Shown here: positions 26,290 through 36,630 of the stretch, one piece after another
Layout of the letters: every line of letters begins with the position of its first letter
Numbering within the stretch: position 1 is the stretch's first letter
Assembly: GCA_046482735.1 (NCBI GenBank)
Contig: JAWOEL010000080.1
Coordinates: forward strand, 1-64,000
DNA: 64,000 nt
From: JAQICB01 sp046482735
GTDB lineage: Bacteria > Bacteroidota > Bacteroidia > Bacteroidales > UBA1715
Reading direction: 5' to 3'
Notes under the pieces: generated by a model
What the model was told of the DNA's origin: nothing
What the model saw: only the letters and a program-made list of their open reading frames with translations
Database searches by the model: none
Made by a program: the position numbers and the translations under genes

Positions 26290-28722
26290 ATGAAAGTTTC
26301 TCTGAATTGGATAAAAGATTATGTACGAATAGATGAAGATGTTGATACAATTTCTCAAATTCTTACTGATATTGGCCTGGAAGTAGAGGGTGTTGAAGAG
26401 TATGAGTCTGTAAAAGGCGGTTTGAAAGGTGTGATTGTCGGAAAAGTATTACGGTGTGAAAAACATCCCAATGCTGATAAACTACATCTTGCAACTGTTG
26501 ATATAGGACAGGATGAGACGCTACCTATTGTGTGTGGGGCACCAAATGTTGCTGCTGGTCAAAAAGTATTGGTTGCGACAGAGGGGACTGTGTTGTATGA
26601 CGGAGATACTGAATTTCCGATTAAAAAAGCAAAAATTCGAGGTGAGGTTTCACGAGGAATGATATGTGCAGAAGATGAATTGGGACTGGGTACAAGTCAT
26701 GATGGTATTATGGTATTGCCGGAATCTATAGAGACTGGTATGCCTGCTTCTGATGTTTTTCCGGTTGAACATGATGTTGTGTTTGAAATAGGACTTACGC
26801 CTAATAGAATTGATGCGGCATCACATATTGGGGTGGCTCGTGATTTGGCTGCTTTTTTTAGTCAGCAGGAAGAATGCAGGGTTCATATGCCCGATGTTTC
26901 AACGTTTAAAGAAGGGGAGATACATAATTCTTTTGATGTAATTGTGGAACGCGAAGATTTATGTCCTCGTTATTGTGGTGTTGTATTAACTAATATTTCT
27001 GTAAAAGAATCTCCTGCATGGTTGCAAAATAGATTAAAAGCAATAGGGCAAAAACCAATAAATAATATTGTTGATATTACCAATTTTGTGTTGCACGAAA
27101 TGGCACAACCGCTTCATGCTTTTGATTTAGAAACTATTAAAGGAAATAAAATTATTGTAGGAACCTGTGCGGAGAATACTAAATTTGTGACTTTGGATGG
27201 GGTTGAACGTGAGTTGTCTGCTGATGATCTAATGATAAAAAATACAGAAGATCCTATGTGTATTGCGGGAGTATTTGGGGGAGCTCAGTATGGTGTTACA
27301 GATAATACACGCAGTTTATTTTTGGAAAGTGCTTATTTTAATCCTGTTTCAATTCGTAAAACAGCAAAGCACCATGCATTAAATACTGATGCTTCTTTTC
27401 GTTATGAACGAGGGATAGATCCGAATATTGCAATATATGCTTTGCAACGAGCTGTTGTTTTAATGCAGGATTTAGCAGGTGCTACAATAGCATCGCAGGT
27501 GTTTGACTCTAACCCTACACCAGTAGGTGGTAATAGGATAGAGATATCAATTTCACGTATTCAAAATTTAATAGGAAAAGACATTTCAAAGAGTGTAATG
27601 CTTTCTATTTTAAAGTCTTTGGATATTTCAATAGTGTCAGACGAGGATGATAAAATTATTCTTGAAGTGCCAGCATACAGAGTAGATGTTACTCGTCAGG
27701 AGGATGTTGTAGAGGAAATTTTGCGTATATATGGTTATAATAATATAGAAATACCGTCAGTAGTGAAATCATCTTTATTGTATTCGGATGAGGTGGATGA
27801 TACTATGTATAAAAACAAGGTGGCGGATATGCTTGTTGCCCAGGGGTGGTTTGAGACTATGAATAATTCACTCACCAAATCGGCTTATTATAATCATGTA
27901 CCATCGTGCAATAAGGAAGAATTGGTTTCATTATATAATCCTTTGAGTGCCGAACTCGATGTTATGCGCTCGACTTTGTTATTTAATATGTTGGAAGTGG
28001 TTTCTTATAATATGAATCGTCAAAATTCAGATATTCGTATTTTTGAATTTGGTCGTGAATATTATAAAAATCCGCACAAAACAGGAGTTGATTCATATTC
28101 CGAATCTCAAAAATTATCTCTTTGTGCTACAGGAAATTATGTGCCTCAGTATTGGGGTGATTCAGAAAAAAAGGCTGATTATTTTTATGTAAAGAAAACA
28201 ATTGATTTATTTCTGCACAAAGTTGGTATATCTAATGTTGTATTTGATTCGTATTCAGATGATTATATTACCGGTCAGGTGGTAAAAAAGGATTCTGTGG
28301 AAATTGCTCAATTTGGATTTGTTTCTTCTCGTTTGTTGCAACTTTTTGATATTGATAAAGAGGTTTTTTATGCTGATATAAATTGGGATAATGTGATTTC
28401 ATGTGTAGGAACGTCAGAAGTCTTATATCAACCTATACCTCAATTTCCCGAAGTGAAAAGAGATTTATCTTTATTATTGGAAGATACTGTTACATTTGCT
28501 CAGATCGAAAACATAGCAAAACAAACAGAAAAGAAGATATTAAAATCAGTTTCTTTATTTGATATTTATCAAGGCAAAGGAATTCCCGAAGGCAAAAAGT
28601 CATATGCTGTTTCTTTTGTATTGCAGCATCCGGGTAAAACATTGAAAGATACAGATATCGATAAAGTAATGAAAAAATTAATTTCTGCATATACCAAAAC
28701 ATTACAAGCAGAATTACGTTAA
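26290..28722 (+). CDS. pheT: Phenylalanyl-tRNA synthetase beta subunit
   Basis: Beta chain of the alpha2-beta2 enzyme that charges tRNA-Phe. In 810 residues the domains are: N-terminal MKVSLNWIKDYV, an EMAP-type tRNA-binding domain (about 40-150, GAPNVAAGQKVLVATEG), a B3/B4 editing domain (about 210-380, with SFRYERGIDP at its end), a B5 domain (about 405-475), a class II-like core and a C-terminal anticodon-binding FDX-ACB domain (about 718-809, PQFPEVKRDLSLLL). The partner pheS is not adjacent in this window, so the two subunits are unlinked or pheS lies elsewhere. Confidence 0.97.
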   Translation: MKVSLNWIKDYVRIDEDVDTISQILTDIGLEVEGVEEYESVKGGLKGVIVGKVLRCEKHPNADKLHLATVDIGQDETLPIVCGAPNVAAGQKVLVATEGTVLYDGDTEFPIKKAKIRGEVSRGMICAEDELGLGTSHDGIMVLPESIETGMPASDVFPVEHDVVFEIGLTPNRIDAASHIGVARDLAAFFSQQEECRVHMPDVSTFKEGEIHNSFDVIVEREDLCPRYCGVVLTNISVKESPAWLQNRLKAIGQKPINNIVDITNFVLHEMAQPLHAFDLETIKGNKIIVGTCAENTKFVTLDGVERELSADDLMIKNTEDPMCIAGVFGGAQYGVTDNTRSLFLESAYFNPVSIRKTAKHHALNTDASFRYERGIDPNIAIYALQRAVVLMQDLAGATIASQVFDSNPTPVGGNRIEISISRIQNLIGKDISKSVMLSILKSLDISIVSDEDDKIILEVPAYRVDVTRQEDVVEEILRIYGYNNIEIPSVVKSSLLYSDEVDDTMYKNKVADMLVAQGWFETMNNSLTKSAYYNHVPSCNKEELVSLYNPLSAELDVMRSTLLFNMLEVVSYNMNRQNSDIRIFEFGREYYKNPHKTGVDSYSESQKLSLCATGNYVPQYWGDSEKKADYFYVKKTIDLFLHKVGISNVVFDSYSDDYITGQVVKKDSVEIAQFGFVSSRLLQLFDIDKEVFYADINWDNVISCVGTSEVLYQPIPQFPEVKRDLSLLLEDTVTFAQIENIAKQTEKKILKSVSLFDIYQGKGIPEGKKSYAVSFVLQHPGKTLKDTDIDKVMKKLISAYTKTLQAELR

Positions 28723-28815
28723 TACGTTACATTAATATATATTAATTTGTTAAAATAGTGGTTTTTATATTAAAAATAATGTATATTTACCATTATTAGA
28801 TAGAGTAGTCTAAAT

Positions 28816-31800
28816 ATGAGAAAGATATCTTTAGTATTAGTAGTGTTATTCGTGTTACATATGGCAACATTTGCTCAGCAGCATGTGCAAAAATTGTTGT
28901 TTGAAAGTGTAACTATGGATGACGGACTTTCTCAGGTTTGTGTGAATACTATAATGCAGGACACTACTGGTTTTATGTGGTTTGGTACTCAGGATGGATT
29001 AAATAAATATGATGGGTATAATTTTAAAGTATATAAACCAAATTTGCATGACAGTACTTCAATTACCAGTAATAATATTACTTCAATTTTTCAGGATTCA
29101 TATGGTAAAATTTGGGTAGGAACCGTAGGTGGTGGTTTGAATTTATATAATCCGCTTGATGAAACGTTTACTCATTTTATGCATGACTCATCTGATGCTC
29201 GTTCTATTGGCAGCAATGATGTGTATACTATATTTGAAGATTCAGATCAAAATTTGTGGATAGGTACATATGGTGGCGGGCTTAATTTATTTGATAGAGA
29301 AACTAAAGATTTTACTGTATATAAACATGATTCATCTAATCCTCATTCAATAGAAGCTGATAATGTTCGTGCTATTACAGAAGATGATCAAGGTTTTATT
29401 TGGGTAGGACTAAATTCCACGAATATAGATCATGTTGTGAATAAATTTGACAAATCAACTGGTTTGTTTTATCCGGTTACATCAACTAACAATGATGTTA
29501 TGGCTATGCATAAGGATAAAAGTGGAAATATTTGGGTTGGTACATATTATGGCGGTGTTGATATAATAGATCCTCAAACAGAAAAAAGTAGAAATATTAC
29601 ATATAATACATATTCTGATAATAGTTTATCCAGTAATATTGTGATGTCTTTTTATGAGGATACTGCTACTAATCTAATGTATATTGGAACACGTGCCGGC
29701 GGACTGAATATATGTGATATGGACACGTATCGGGTTGTGGCAACAGAAACTATACGTGATGATGAGTATTCAATTTCCGGTAATGATATACTTTCAATTT
29801 TAAAAGATAAATCCGGTGTTATTTGGTTAGGCACTGAAACTGCCGGTTTAAATAAATATAATACTGAACGGAAAGATTTTAATATTATTTACCCTAATCA
29901 GTTGCACGATTTACCTATATCTTCAAATAATGTGTTTGCAATTTATGAAGACGATAATAATGGGGTGTGGATTGGTACTCGTGGTGGCGGTTTGACGTAT
30001 TATAATAAAGAAACCGGGGTAACATCTACATTTCAAAGCAAAAATGGAGATCCGGAAAGTTTTAATAAAATTACTTCATTGGTTTGGGATCCTCGTGGGT
30101 ATTTTTGGATAGGAACTGATGGTAATGGTTTTTTTAAATTTAACCCGAAAACTCAAGAGAAAGAGCATTTTTCTTATGATGATGAAAAAGAGAATTCATT
30201 GTCGAATGATGCTGTTACAGATATGTACTTAGATGGAAAAAACCAACTTTGGATTGGAACTTGGGGAGGCGGTTTAAATAAATTTGTGTATGAAACACAG
30301 ACGTTTACCCATTATCCTATTGATGAGCAAAATTTTATGCGAAATGTTGTGTGGTATATTTATGGTGATGCCGGCGGTAATATATGGGTTGGTACTGGCG
30401 GACATGGTCTTGCCAAATTAAATCATATGACTGACGAGTTTACTTATTATAAAAAAGACAGACAAGCTATTTCATCTTTAAGTAATGATGTGGTGTATTC
30501 TATATTAGAACTACAAAATGGTTCGTTTTGGGTTGGTACCGGTGGTGCCGGAATTAATAAGTTTGATAGGGTAAATAAGTTTAAGTCTTATACTAAAATG
30601 AGTCATGGTCTTACCAATGATATGGTTTTGGGTATGCTCGAAGATAATGATGGAAACATCTGGATGAGTACGTATTATGGATTATCTAAGTTTAATCCTG
30701 AAAATGAAAATTTTACTAATTTTAATGAGTTAGATGGTTTGCCGGGTAATTCATTTAATGAGCGTGCGTGTTATAAAGGTCATGATGGAACTTTGTATTT
30801 TGGTGGTCAAGAAGGCTTAACGTATTTTCAACCTGATAGTATAATTCCTGATTCATATACTGCTCCGGTTGTTATTACCGATTTGAAGATTTATAATGAA
30901 TCTGTGGGAATTGATGAGTCTGTAATGGGACGTGAAATATTGTCTCAATCTATTGTTTATGAGGAAGAAATTGAGTTGTCGTATAAACATAATTTTTCTC
31001 TTGAGTTTTCTACTTTACATTATGCTGCTCCGTCAAAAAATAAGTATAAATACAGATTACTTGGTTTTGAAGATAAATGGACGTTAACAGATGCTAATAA
31101 ACGCTTTGCAACATACACAAATTTATCGGGTAAAGAGTATGTGTTTGAAGTTCGTGCTTCTAATAATGATGGCGTGTGGAGTGATGAGATAACACGTTTG
31201 AGAATTACGGTAATTCCTCCGTTTTGGAAAACTACTTGGTTTTATTCTATTATCCTTATTGTTATTGCAATAGGAATTGTGCTTTTTATAAAAATACGCG
31301 AACGTCAGTTAATAGCTGAAAAACGTAAGTTGGAGCGTATGGTTGATGAGCGTACTCAGGAAATTAATCAACAAAAAGAAGAATTACAGTTGCAGTCTGA
31401 ATTATTGGTTAAGAATAATGATGAATTATCTCGTACTAATAGATTAATACAAGATAGTATTAGTTATGCTAAACGTATACAAGATGCTATGTTGCCTAGT
31501 GTGGAAACTATACAGCGGTATTTGCCGGATTCTTTTATTTTGTTTAAACCCAAAGATATTGTGAGTGGCGACTTTTATTGGTTTCTCGAACAGAATGGTG
31601 TGTATTATATTGCTGTTTCTGATTGTACGGGGCATGGTGTTCCTGGTGCTTTTATGTCAATGATAGGTGCTACATTGTTAAATGAAATAACTAATGAAAC
31701 GCAAAATCAAAAACCTTCGATTATTATTGAGAAATTGAATAAAGGTGTTATAACTGCTCTAAAACAAAATAAAGATGGTAATCCTGAATCTCAGGATGAT

Positions 31801-32205
31801 GGTATGGATATAACTATTTGTGCTATAAAACCTGAGGAGCAATCTGTTCAGGTGTCGTGTGCAAATCATGTTGTGTATGTTATGTATAATGATAAAATAG
31901 ATGTGTTAGAGGGGGATATTTGTTCTGTTGGTGGATTGTTCTCTGCTGAAGATAAGGGATACACAAATCATGAATTTAAATACAAACCGGGTATGTGCAT
32001 TTATATGTTTTCTGATGGATATCAGGATCAGTTTGGTGGTCCACATAATAAAAAATTTATGGCTACACGGTTTAAAGATTTATTATTCGAGCATCGGGAT
32101 TTGTCGATGAAGGAACAAAAAGAAATTTTTGATAAAACTTTTGAAGATTGGAAAGGTACACAACGACAAATAGATGATGTTGTCGTGACTGGTATTAAAT
32201 TGTAA
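28816..32205 (+). CDS. Periplasmic-propeller sensor with a cytoplasmic SpoIIE/PP2C phosphatase
   Basis: A one-piece membrane sensor of 1129 residues. A signal peptide (1-20, ATFAQ) is followed by about a dozen Reg_prop propeller repeats (WIGTxxGGGLN type, about 25-690), a Y_Y_Y domain (about 715-800), one membrane helix (about 808-828), a coiled coil (about 830-880) and a SpoIIE phosphatase. Metal-binding acids are present: Asp919 (GDFYWF), Asp936 (DCTGHGVPGAF), Asp1067 (SDGYQD) and Asp1120-Asp1121 (DDVVVTG), so it should be active. Such receptors usually act on phosphorylated anti-anti-sigma proteins, none of which is nearby. Its stop overlaps the ATG of the next gene (TAATG). Confidence 0.88.
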   Translation: MRKISLVLVVLFVLHMATFAQQHVQKLLFESVTMDDGLSQVCVNTIMQDTTGFMWFGTQDGLNKYDGYNFKVYKPNLHDSTSITSNNITSIFQDSYGKIWVGTVGGGLNLYNPLDETFTHFMHDSSDARSIGSNDVYTIFEDSDQNLWIGTYGGGLNLFDRETKDFTVYKHDSSNPHSIEADNVRAITEDDQGFIWVGLNSTNIDHVVNKFDKSTGLFYPVTSTNNDVMAMHKDKSGNIWVGTYYGGVDIIDPQTEKSRNITYNTYSDNSLSSNIVMSFYEDTATNLMYIGTRAGGLNICDMDTYRVVATETIRDDEYSISGNDILSILKDKSGVIWLGTETAGLNKYNTERKDFNIIYPNQLHDLPISSNNVFAIYEDDNNGVWIGTRGGGLTYYNKETGVTSTFQSKNGDPESFNKITSLVWDPRGYFWIGTDGNGFFKFNPKTQEKEHFSYDDEKENSLSNDAVTDMYLDGKNQLWIGTWGGGLNKFVYETQTFTHYPIDEQNFMRNVVWYIYGDAGGNIWVGTGGHGLAKLNHMTDEFTYYKKDRQAISSLSNDVVYSILELQNGSFWVGTGGAGINKFDRVNKFKSYTKMSHGLTNDMVLGMLEDNDGNIWMSTYYGLSKFNPENENFTNFNELDGLPGNSFNERACYKGHDGTLYFGGQEGLTYFQPDSIIPDSYTAPVVITDLKIYNESVGIDESVMGREILSQSIVYEEEIELSYKHNFSLEFSTLHYAAPSKNKYKYRLLGFEDKWTLTDANKRFATYTNLSGKEYVFEVRASNNDGVWSDEITRLRITVIPPFWKTTWFYSIILIVIAIGIVLFIKIRERQLIAEKRKLERMVDERTQEINQQKEELQLQSELLVKNNDELSRTNRLIQDSISYAKRIQDAMLPSVETIQRYLPDSFILFKPKDIVSGDFYWFLEQNGVYYIAVSDCTGHGVPGAFMSMIGATLLNEITNETQNQKPSIIIEKLNKGVITALKQNKDGNPESQDDGMDITICAIKPEEQSVQVSCANHVVYVMYNDKIDVLEGDICSVGGLFSAEDKGYTNHEFKYKPGMCIYMFSDGYQDQFGGPHNKKFMATRFKDLLFEHRDLSMKEQKEIFDKTFEDWKGTQRQIDDVVVTGIKL

Positions 32206-34985
32206 TGTTCCTTTTTATGAGGTGTCGATTTTGTTTTCTTGGTTGTTTTCTGTTGTTTTCTGTTGTTGTTTTTTCTCAGAAACCTTTAGGAAAATTTGCA
32301 AAACTAATGTCTCCGCCTTCTGTTTTTTCTAAAATTGTTGTTGCACCTCCATCTCAGGATAGTATTTCGGAGTTCTCTGCTCAATCTCGTGCTTATACTT
32401 TTGCATATCCTATTTCTGCACATATATCTTTTGTAAAAGAAGCCCGGCGTATAGTGTATGATGATAGTACGTTGTTTTATAACTTGCAGATATCTGCAAA
32501 AGATGCTCGTTCTCTAAATCTTATTTTCACAGACTTTTTCTTACCCAAAGGTTCGTCGTTACAGGTTTATTCGCGGGATTCAACTTTTTTTTACGGACCA
32601 TATACCTCTGAGCATAATAATGATGCTCAGGTTTTTGCAACGCCTGTTGTGCGTGATTCTGTGATTTGCATATCGGTTTCAGTTCCGCGTGAGTTAAGCG
32701 ATTCTTTATCATTGACTATTCAGCAAATTTCATATGGCTTTCGTGATTTTGAGAATTCATTAAAATCATTAAAAAGTAATAATGACTTGTCAGGAGATTG
32801 TCAGGTAAATGTGAATTGTTCGCAGGGGGTTGATTGGCAAAAAGAAAAGCGGGCTGTAAGTAGATTAATTATAGATGGAACTACTGTATGTACCGGAAGT
32901 TTAGTTAATAATACAGCTCAGGATGGTCGCCCTTTTGTGTTGACTGCAAATCATTGTGTTTCTACTGATTTTTATGCAAGTACGGTGGTTTTTTATTTTG
33001 GTTATGAGTATTTGTATTGTTCTAATTCTACTTATCTTACTGATGAATATATTCAATCTGGTTCATATTTGCGTGCAACAGATATTCAGGATAAGATAGA
33101 TTTTTCTTTATTGGAAATGTATAAACCACCTTCGGAAGTGGCTCAACCGTATTATTTGGGATGGGATGTGACTGATGATGTGGATCAACCAGGTTCGGTT
33201 ACCTTGCATCATCCTCGTGGTGATCCTATGAAAATTAGTATTGATACTGATTTTCCTACGAGTTCTTCGTTTTTTACTTATAAAGAGAATACGCATTGGC
33301 AGATATCTGATTGGGAATTTGGTGCAACAGAGGGTGGATCCTCCGGAGCACCTTTGTTGAATACACAACATAAATTATTTGGTACCCTTTCTGGTGGTGA
33401 GGCTTCGTGTAGTAATCCGGTAAATGATTATTTTTCTAAATTATCTGCTGCGTTTTATAATGTGGGAGATTCTACTCAAAATCTTCATTATTGGTTAGAT
33501 CCTCTGCATTTTTCTGCTGAGCAATGGCCGGGGTATAATCCCTATGATACAAAACCTTCTTTTCTTTCGAATATACTGAATGCTGATTCAATTTATAATT
33601 GGCATTTTGATGAGTATGCACCGGGAACAATGGGGGGTGGTAATAATTGGGGGTGGAATGCTGTTGCAGAGGAGTTTTTGTATAATACAGAGAAATATAT
33701 AGTGTCTGCTTCGTATATGGTTGATGTGGAGCCGTGTCAACAATTACAAAATATTGAATTGTGTGTGTGGACAGGTGGCATTACACCTGATTCTCTTGTG
33801 TATACGCAAGCTGTTGAGCCTGAGGATATTATTGATTCATCATATATTATAATTTCTCCTGATGAACCAATAGAAACAACTGGAAATTTTTGGGTGGGGT
33901 ACAGGTTTCTTGAATCTGATACCTGTGTTTCGTTTTTGTTTTCTGATAATGAGCAATCACGCTCGCGTTCTTTAAAGTTGCTGTATGATACGACCTGGAT
34001 CTATGCTTCGCAAATTGATGCTCGCATGGCTCTTGCAGTTGAGGTTTCGGTTACTAGTATGCCTGACACGGTAAATTATATGCAAGAGAATTGGTATGAA
34101 AAGCCGGATTTTGCAACGCGGATTTCTGAGAATGAGAAAGAATTTTATAGTCATCCGTTGTTTGCGTTTGATTCTATTGAGGCAATATATGATACTACTA
34201 TTTTACAGCAGGTTTCCACACATGAAAATATTGCAGATTGGGGTAAACCTGATTTTTTTGATGCAAATTGTGTTGCTAATAAATATACTATTAATGAAAG
34301 TAAGTATGTGCGCGGACTTAAATTAGGTGTGAATAATAGAGGAAATGCAGATTCTTATATTAATTATTGTGTTTGGAATTCTGATTATGAGATTGTTGCA
34401 CAAGATTCTGTTTTGCAGCATAAATTAAGAAATTTGTATTATAATCAAGTTCATTTTTCTTCTCCGGTATTTGTGCAGGATGATTTTTATGCCGGGGTAT
34501 GCTATCATGATAATGAACAAGATATTATGTCATTATATCAATATTTTGATTATGATTTTTTTGTTGATGCATATTATTCTTTAGATTCTCTGTGGTTTCC
34601 CTATGGTGATTTTGATATTTCGTATAATTTTGCAATACAGCCTATTACGTGTTTTTCCGAGTATCATTATAATCAAAATGCCGATTCTATATTACAGTAT
34701 CCTATTCGTAACACAGCGAAATCTTCGTTTTCTATTGAGCATGATGCTGTTGTGTATCCATTATATTGTAAAGATTTTTGTTTTGTAAAATGGCATCGCG
34801 TTTTTTATGATTCATTTGAGGTTGCTATAATGGATAATAATGGTGTCCTTAAAAAAAAGCAGACTGTTTTTTTTGCTAACGGAACTTATTCTATAGATGT
34901 TCGTAATATTCCTGCGGGAATGTATACAATTGTTATTACTACCAAAGATTTTGAATTTTCCAAAAAAATTATTGTGCGTCGGTAG
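32205..34985 (+). CDS. Secreted trypsin-like serine protease with a type IX sorting tail
   Basis: The 926-residue protein begins with a signal peptide (about 1-25, VVVFSQ). The protease domain (about 200-425) carries the triad His250 (LTANHC), Asp299 (KIDFSLLEM) and Ser380 (EGGSSGAPL), and resembles lysyl-endopeptidase-type (Achromobacter protease I) enzymes common in Bacteroidota. A long middle region (about 440-840) has two related beta-rich modules with GVNNRGNADSYINYCVW-like segments. The end, IPAGMYTIVITTKDFEFSKKI, fits a type IX sorting domain. The ATG overlaps the SpoIIE stop by one base, so translation is probably coupled; a second ATG at 32217 is possible. Cleavage preference is not deduced. 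Confidence 0.85.
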   Translation: MFLFMRCRFCFLGCFLLFSVVVFSQKPLGKFAKLMSPPSVFSKIVVAPPSQDSISEFSAQSRAYTFAYPISAHISFVKEARRIVYDDSTLFYNLQISAKDARSLNLIFTDFFLPKGSSLQVYSRDSTFFYGPYTSEHNNDAQVFATPVVRDSVICISVSVPRELSDSLSLTIQQISYGFRDFENSLKSLKSNNDLSGDCQVNVNCSQGVDWQKEKRAVSRLIIDGTTVCTGSLVNNTAQDGRPFVLTANHCVSTDFYASTVVFYFGYEYLYCSNSTYLTDEYIQSGSYLRATDIQDKIDFSLLEMYKPPSEVAQPYYLGWDVTDDVDQPGSVTLHHPRGDPMKISIDTDFPTSSSFFTYKENTHWQISDWEFGATEGGSSGAPLLNTQHKLFGTLSGGEASCSNPVNDYFSKLSAAFYNVGDSTQNLHYWLDPLHFSAEQWPGYNPYDTKPSFLSNILNADSIYNWHFDEYAPGTMGGGNNWGWNAVAEEFLYNTEKYIVSASYMVDVEPCQQLQNIELCVWTGGITPDSLVYTQAVEPEDIIDSSYIIISPDEPIETTGNFWVGYRFLESDTCVSFLFSDNEQSRSRSLKLLYDTTWIYASQIDARMALAVEVSVTSMPDTVNYMQENWYEKPDFATRISENEKEFYSHPLFAFDSIEAIYDTTILQQVSTHENIADWGKPDFFDANCVANKYTINESKYVRGLKLGVNNRGNADSYINYCVWNSDYEIVAQDSVLQHKLRNLYYNQVHFSSPVFVQDDFYAGVCYHDNEQDIMSLYQYFDYDFFVDAYYSLDSLWFPYGDFDISYNFAIQPITCFSEYHYNQNADSILQYPIRNTAKSSFSIEHDAVVYPLYCKDFCFVKWHRVFYDSFEVAIMDNNGVLKKKQTVFFANGTYSIDVRNIPAGMYTIVITTKDFEFSKKIIVRR

Positions 34986-36555
34986 GTGCATATTTTATTT
35001 TGTGCGAAAAAGAATTTGTTTTAATGTGAATAATATAATATTCATGAGTTGGTGTAGGTATAGTTAATGGAATTGATGTTTCAATCCCAGGTAATATGAT
35101 TGTTGATTTTTGCTGTAATATTTGTCCGTTTATTCGTAAAACAGTTATGAATATTTCATCTGGTTCGGATGATACGACGTTGCAGATTATACCTGTAGAT
35201 GTATAATCTAATGAAACATGTAATTGTGAATATGTTTGAACTTCACTTATTGTTGAGTATGTTGTTTTGTTGTTGTAGTCTGTTTGTTTGAGTCGGTAGT
35301 ACGATATACCAGATAATGGAGAGGTGTCAATATAAGAATATGAGTTTGTAATGGTTGAATTTCCTGCACCGGAAATATGACTAAGAGTTGAAAAATGCAC
35401 TCCATCGCCCGATCGTTCGATACTGAAGAAGTCATTGTTTGTTTCATGTGAAGTTTCCCAATTGAGATGAACTTCATTGTTTATTGTTTCTGCGTCAAAA
35501 TATGTGAGAATAATGGGGAGTGTGATTTCTTCAATTGATGTGTTTGCTTCGATTGAACCAAATGTCCAAAACTCATTGTTTGATGAGTTTGCATTGTTAA
35601 ATTCTACAAAATTATTAATTGTGTCAACAACCCAACTTGTAGTTGGTGTGGTCCAATTGGTTACTCCATCTGTATTTGCAAGTGTGAGAGCTGCAAGCAG
35701 TTCTGCATTGGTAAGATGTGAAAAGTCAGATTTTTCGTAATAAATTCTTCGTTGTGTGTTTGCACCGATTATTATCTCTTGTCTCCAGTAGAAGTGTTGA
35801 AATATACCACCAGGGAGTTTGTTGTAATCAATATTTGTGTTGTTAATAGGAGTATCTTTTATAAATTCAACTTCGTATATATTGTCGCCATTACCATTTT
35901 GGAGACCGATACCAAATTTACGGCAGATATCTTTGTCACCTACCGGAAACGTATATACACCGGAGCTTTTGGGGATGTTTCGTTGAACAGAGCCGTCTAT
36001 AAAAGATGAGTCTGAGCAGGGTATGTCTTGTTGTATGGTTTTGTCATTCAGGTACATTTTACTATCGCTGTCTATTAGTATTATTCCATTTGTAAGTGTC
36101 AGTACAATGCCGTCGGCAGGTACGTTGGTGTCTAAATATATATCATTAGAGGTTCGGGCACCGCGAGCTCTGTTTATTGATAATTTTTGCAGTGTTTGTA
36201 TGCCTGCCGGAAATATAAATTCTGGAGTGTTGCCAGTGTCTTCAATATATAATTCGGAAAATGATGTGGAAAAAACACTATCGGAGTCTGTTCCTGTAAT
36301 TGTGCCAAAAATAGTGAGAGCATTGTCGGCTATATGCAATTTTCCTTCAGACAGTATAATATTGTGTATAGATGCATGTGCGGTAAGATTAATTTCGTGT
36401 CCGGAAACTATTTCAACATCATCACTTGCTGTTGGTATAGTGCCACTATCCCAAGTGCTTGCATTGTTCCAGTTACCTGAAGATACACTTTGAATTGCTG
36501 CCGTACTATACAAAAACACATGTGTTAGCAGATATATAAAAACCCAAACTTTCAT
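34969..36555 (-). CDS. Secreted protein with a type IX sorting-like tail, function unknown
   Basis: A 528-residue exported protein. A signal peptide (about 1-18) is followed by SSGNWNNASTWDSGTIPT and repeated strand-rich segments (ASIHNIILSEGKLHI) of the sort found in large Bacteroidota surface proteins. Around 370-440 is a segment (NWETSHETNNDFFSIERSGDG) that precedes sorting tails in many such proteins. The C-terminal 80 residues (IFITVLRINGQILQQK...) look like a type A sorting domain. Its 3' end overlaps the 3' end of the convergent protease gene by 17 bases. No enzyme domain is recognised. Confidence 0.75.
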   Translation of the reverse strand: MKVWVFIYLLTHVFLYSTAAIQSVSSGNWNNASTWDSGTIPTASDDVEIVSGHEINLTAHASIHNIILSEGKLHIADNALTIFGTITGTDSDSVFSTSFSELYIEDTGNTPEFIFPAGIQTLQKLSINRARGARTSNDIYLDTNVPADGIVLTLTNGIILIDSDSKMYLNDKTIQQDIPCSDSSFIDGSVQRNIPKSSGVYTFPVGDKDICRKFGIGLQNGNGDNIYEVEFIKDTPINNTNIDYNKLPGGIFQHFYWRQEIIIGANTQRRIYYEKSDFSHLTNAELLAALTLANTDGVTNWTTPTTSWVVDTINNFVEFNNANSSNNEFWTFGSIEANTSIEEITLPIILTYFDAETINNEVHLNWETSHETNNDFFSIERSGDGVHFSTLSHISGAGNSTITNSYSYIDTSPLSGISYYRLKQTDYNNKTTYSTISEVQTYSQLHVSLDYTSTGIICNVVSSEPDEIFITVLRINGQILQQKSTIILPGIETSIPLTIPTPTHEYYIIHIKTNSFSHKIKYAPTDAQ

Positions 36556-36630
36556 ACAGTATATGTACGAGTTTTCGGAGCTTTTAGTTGTGAATTTTAC
36601 CTGTTTTTCGTTTAAGAGAATATCTTGATA

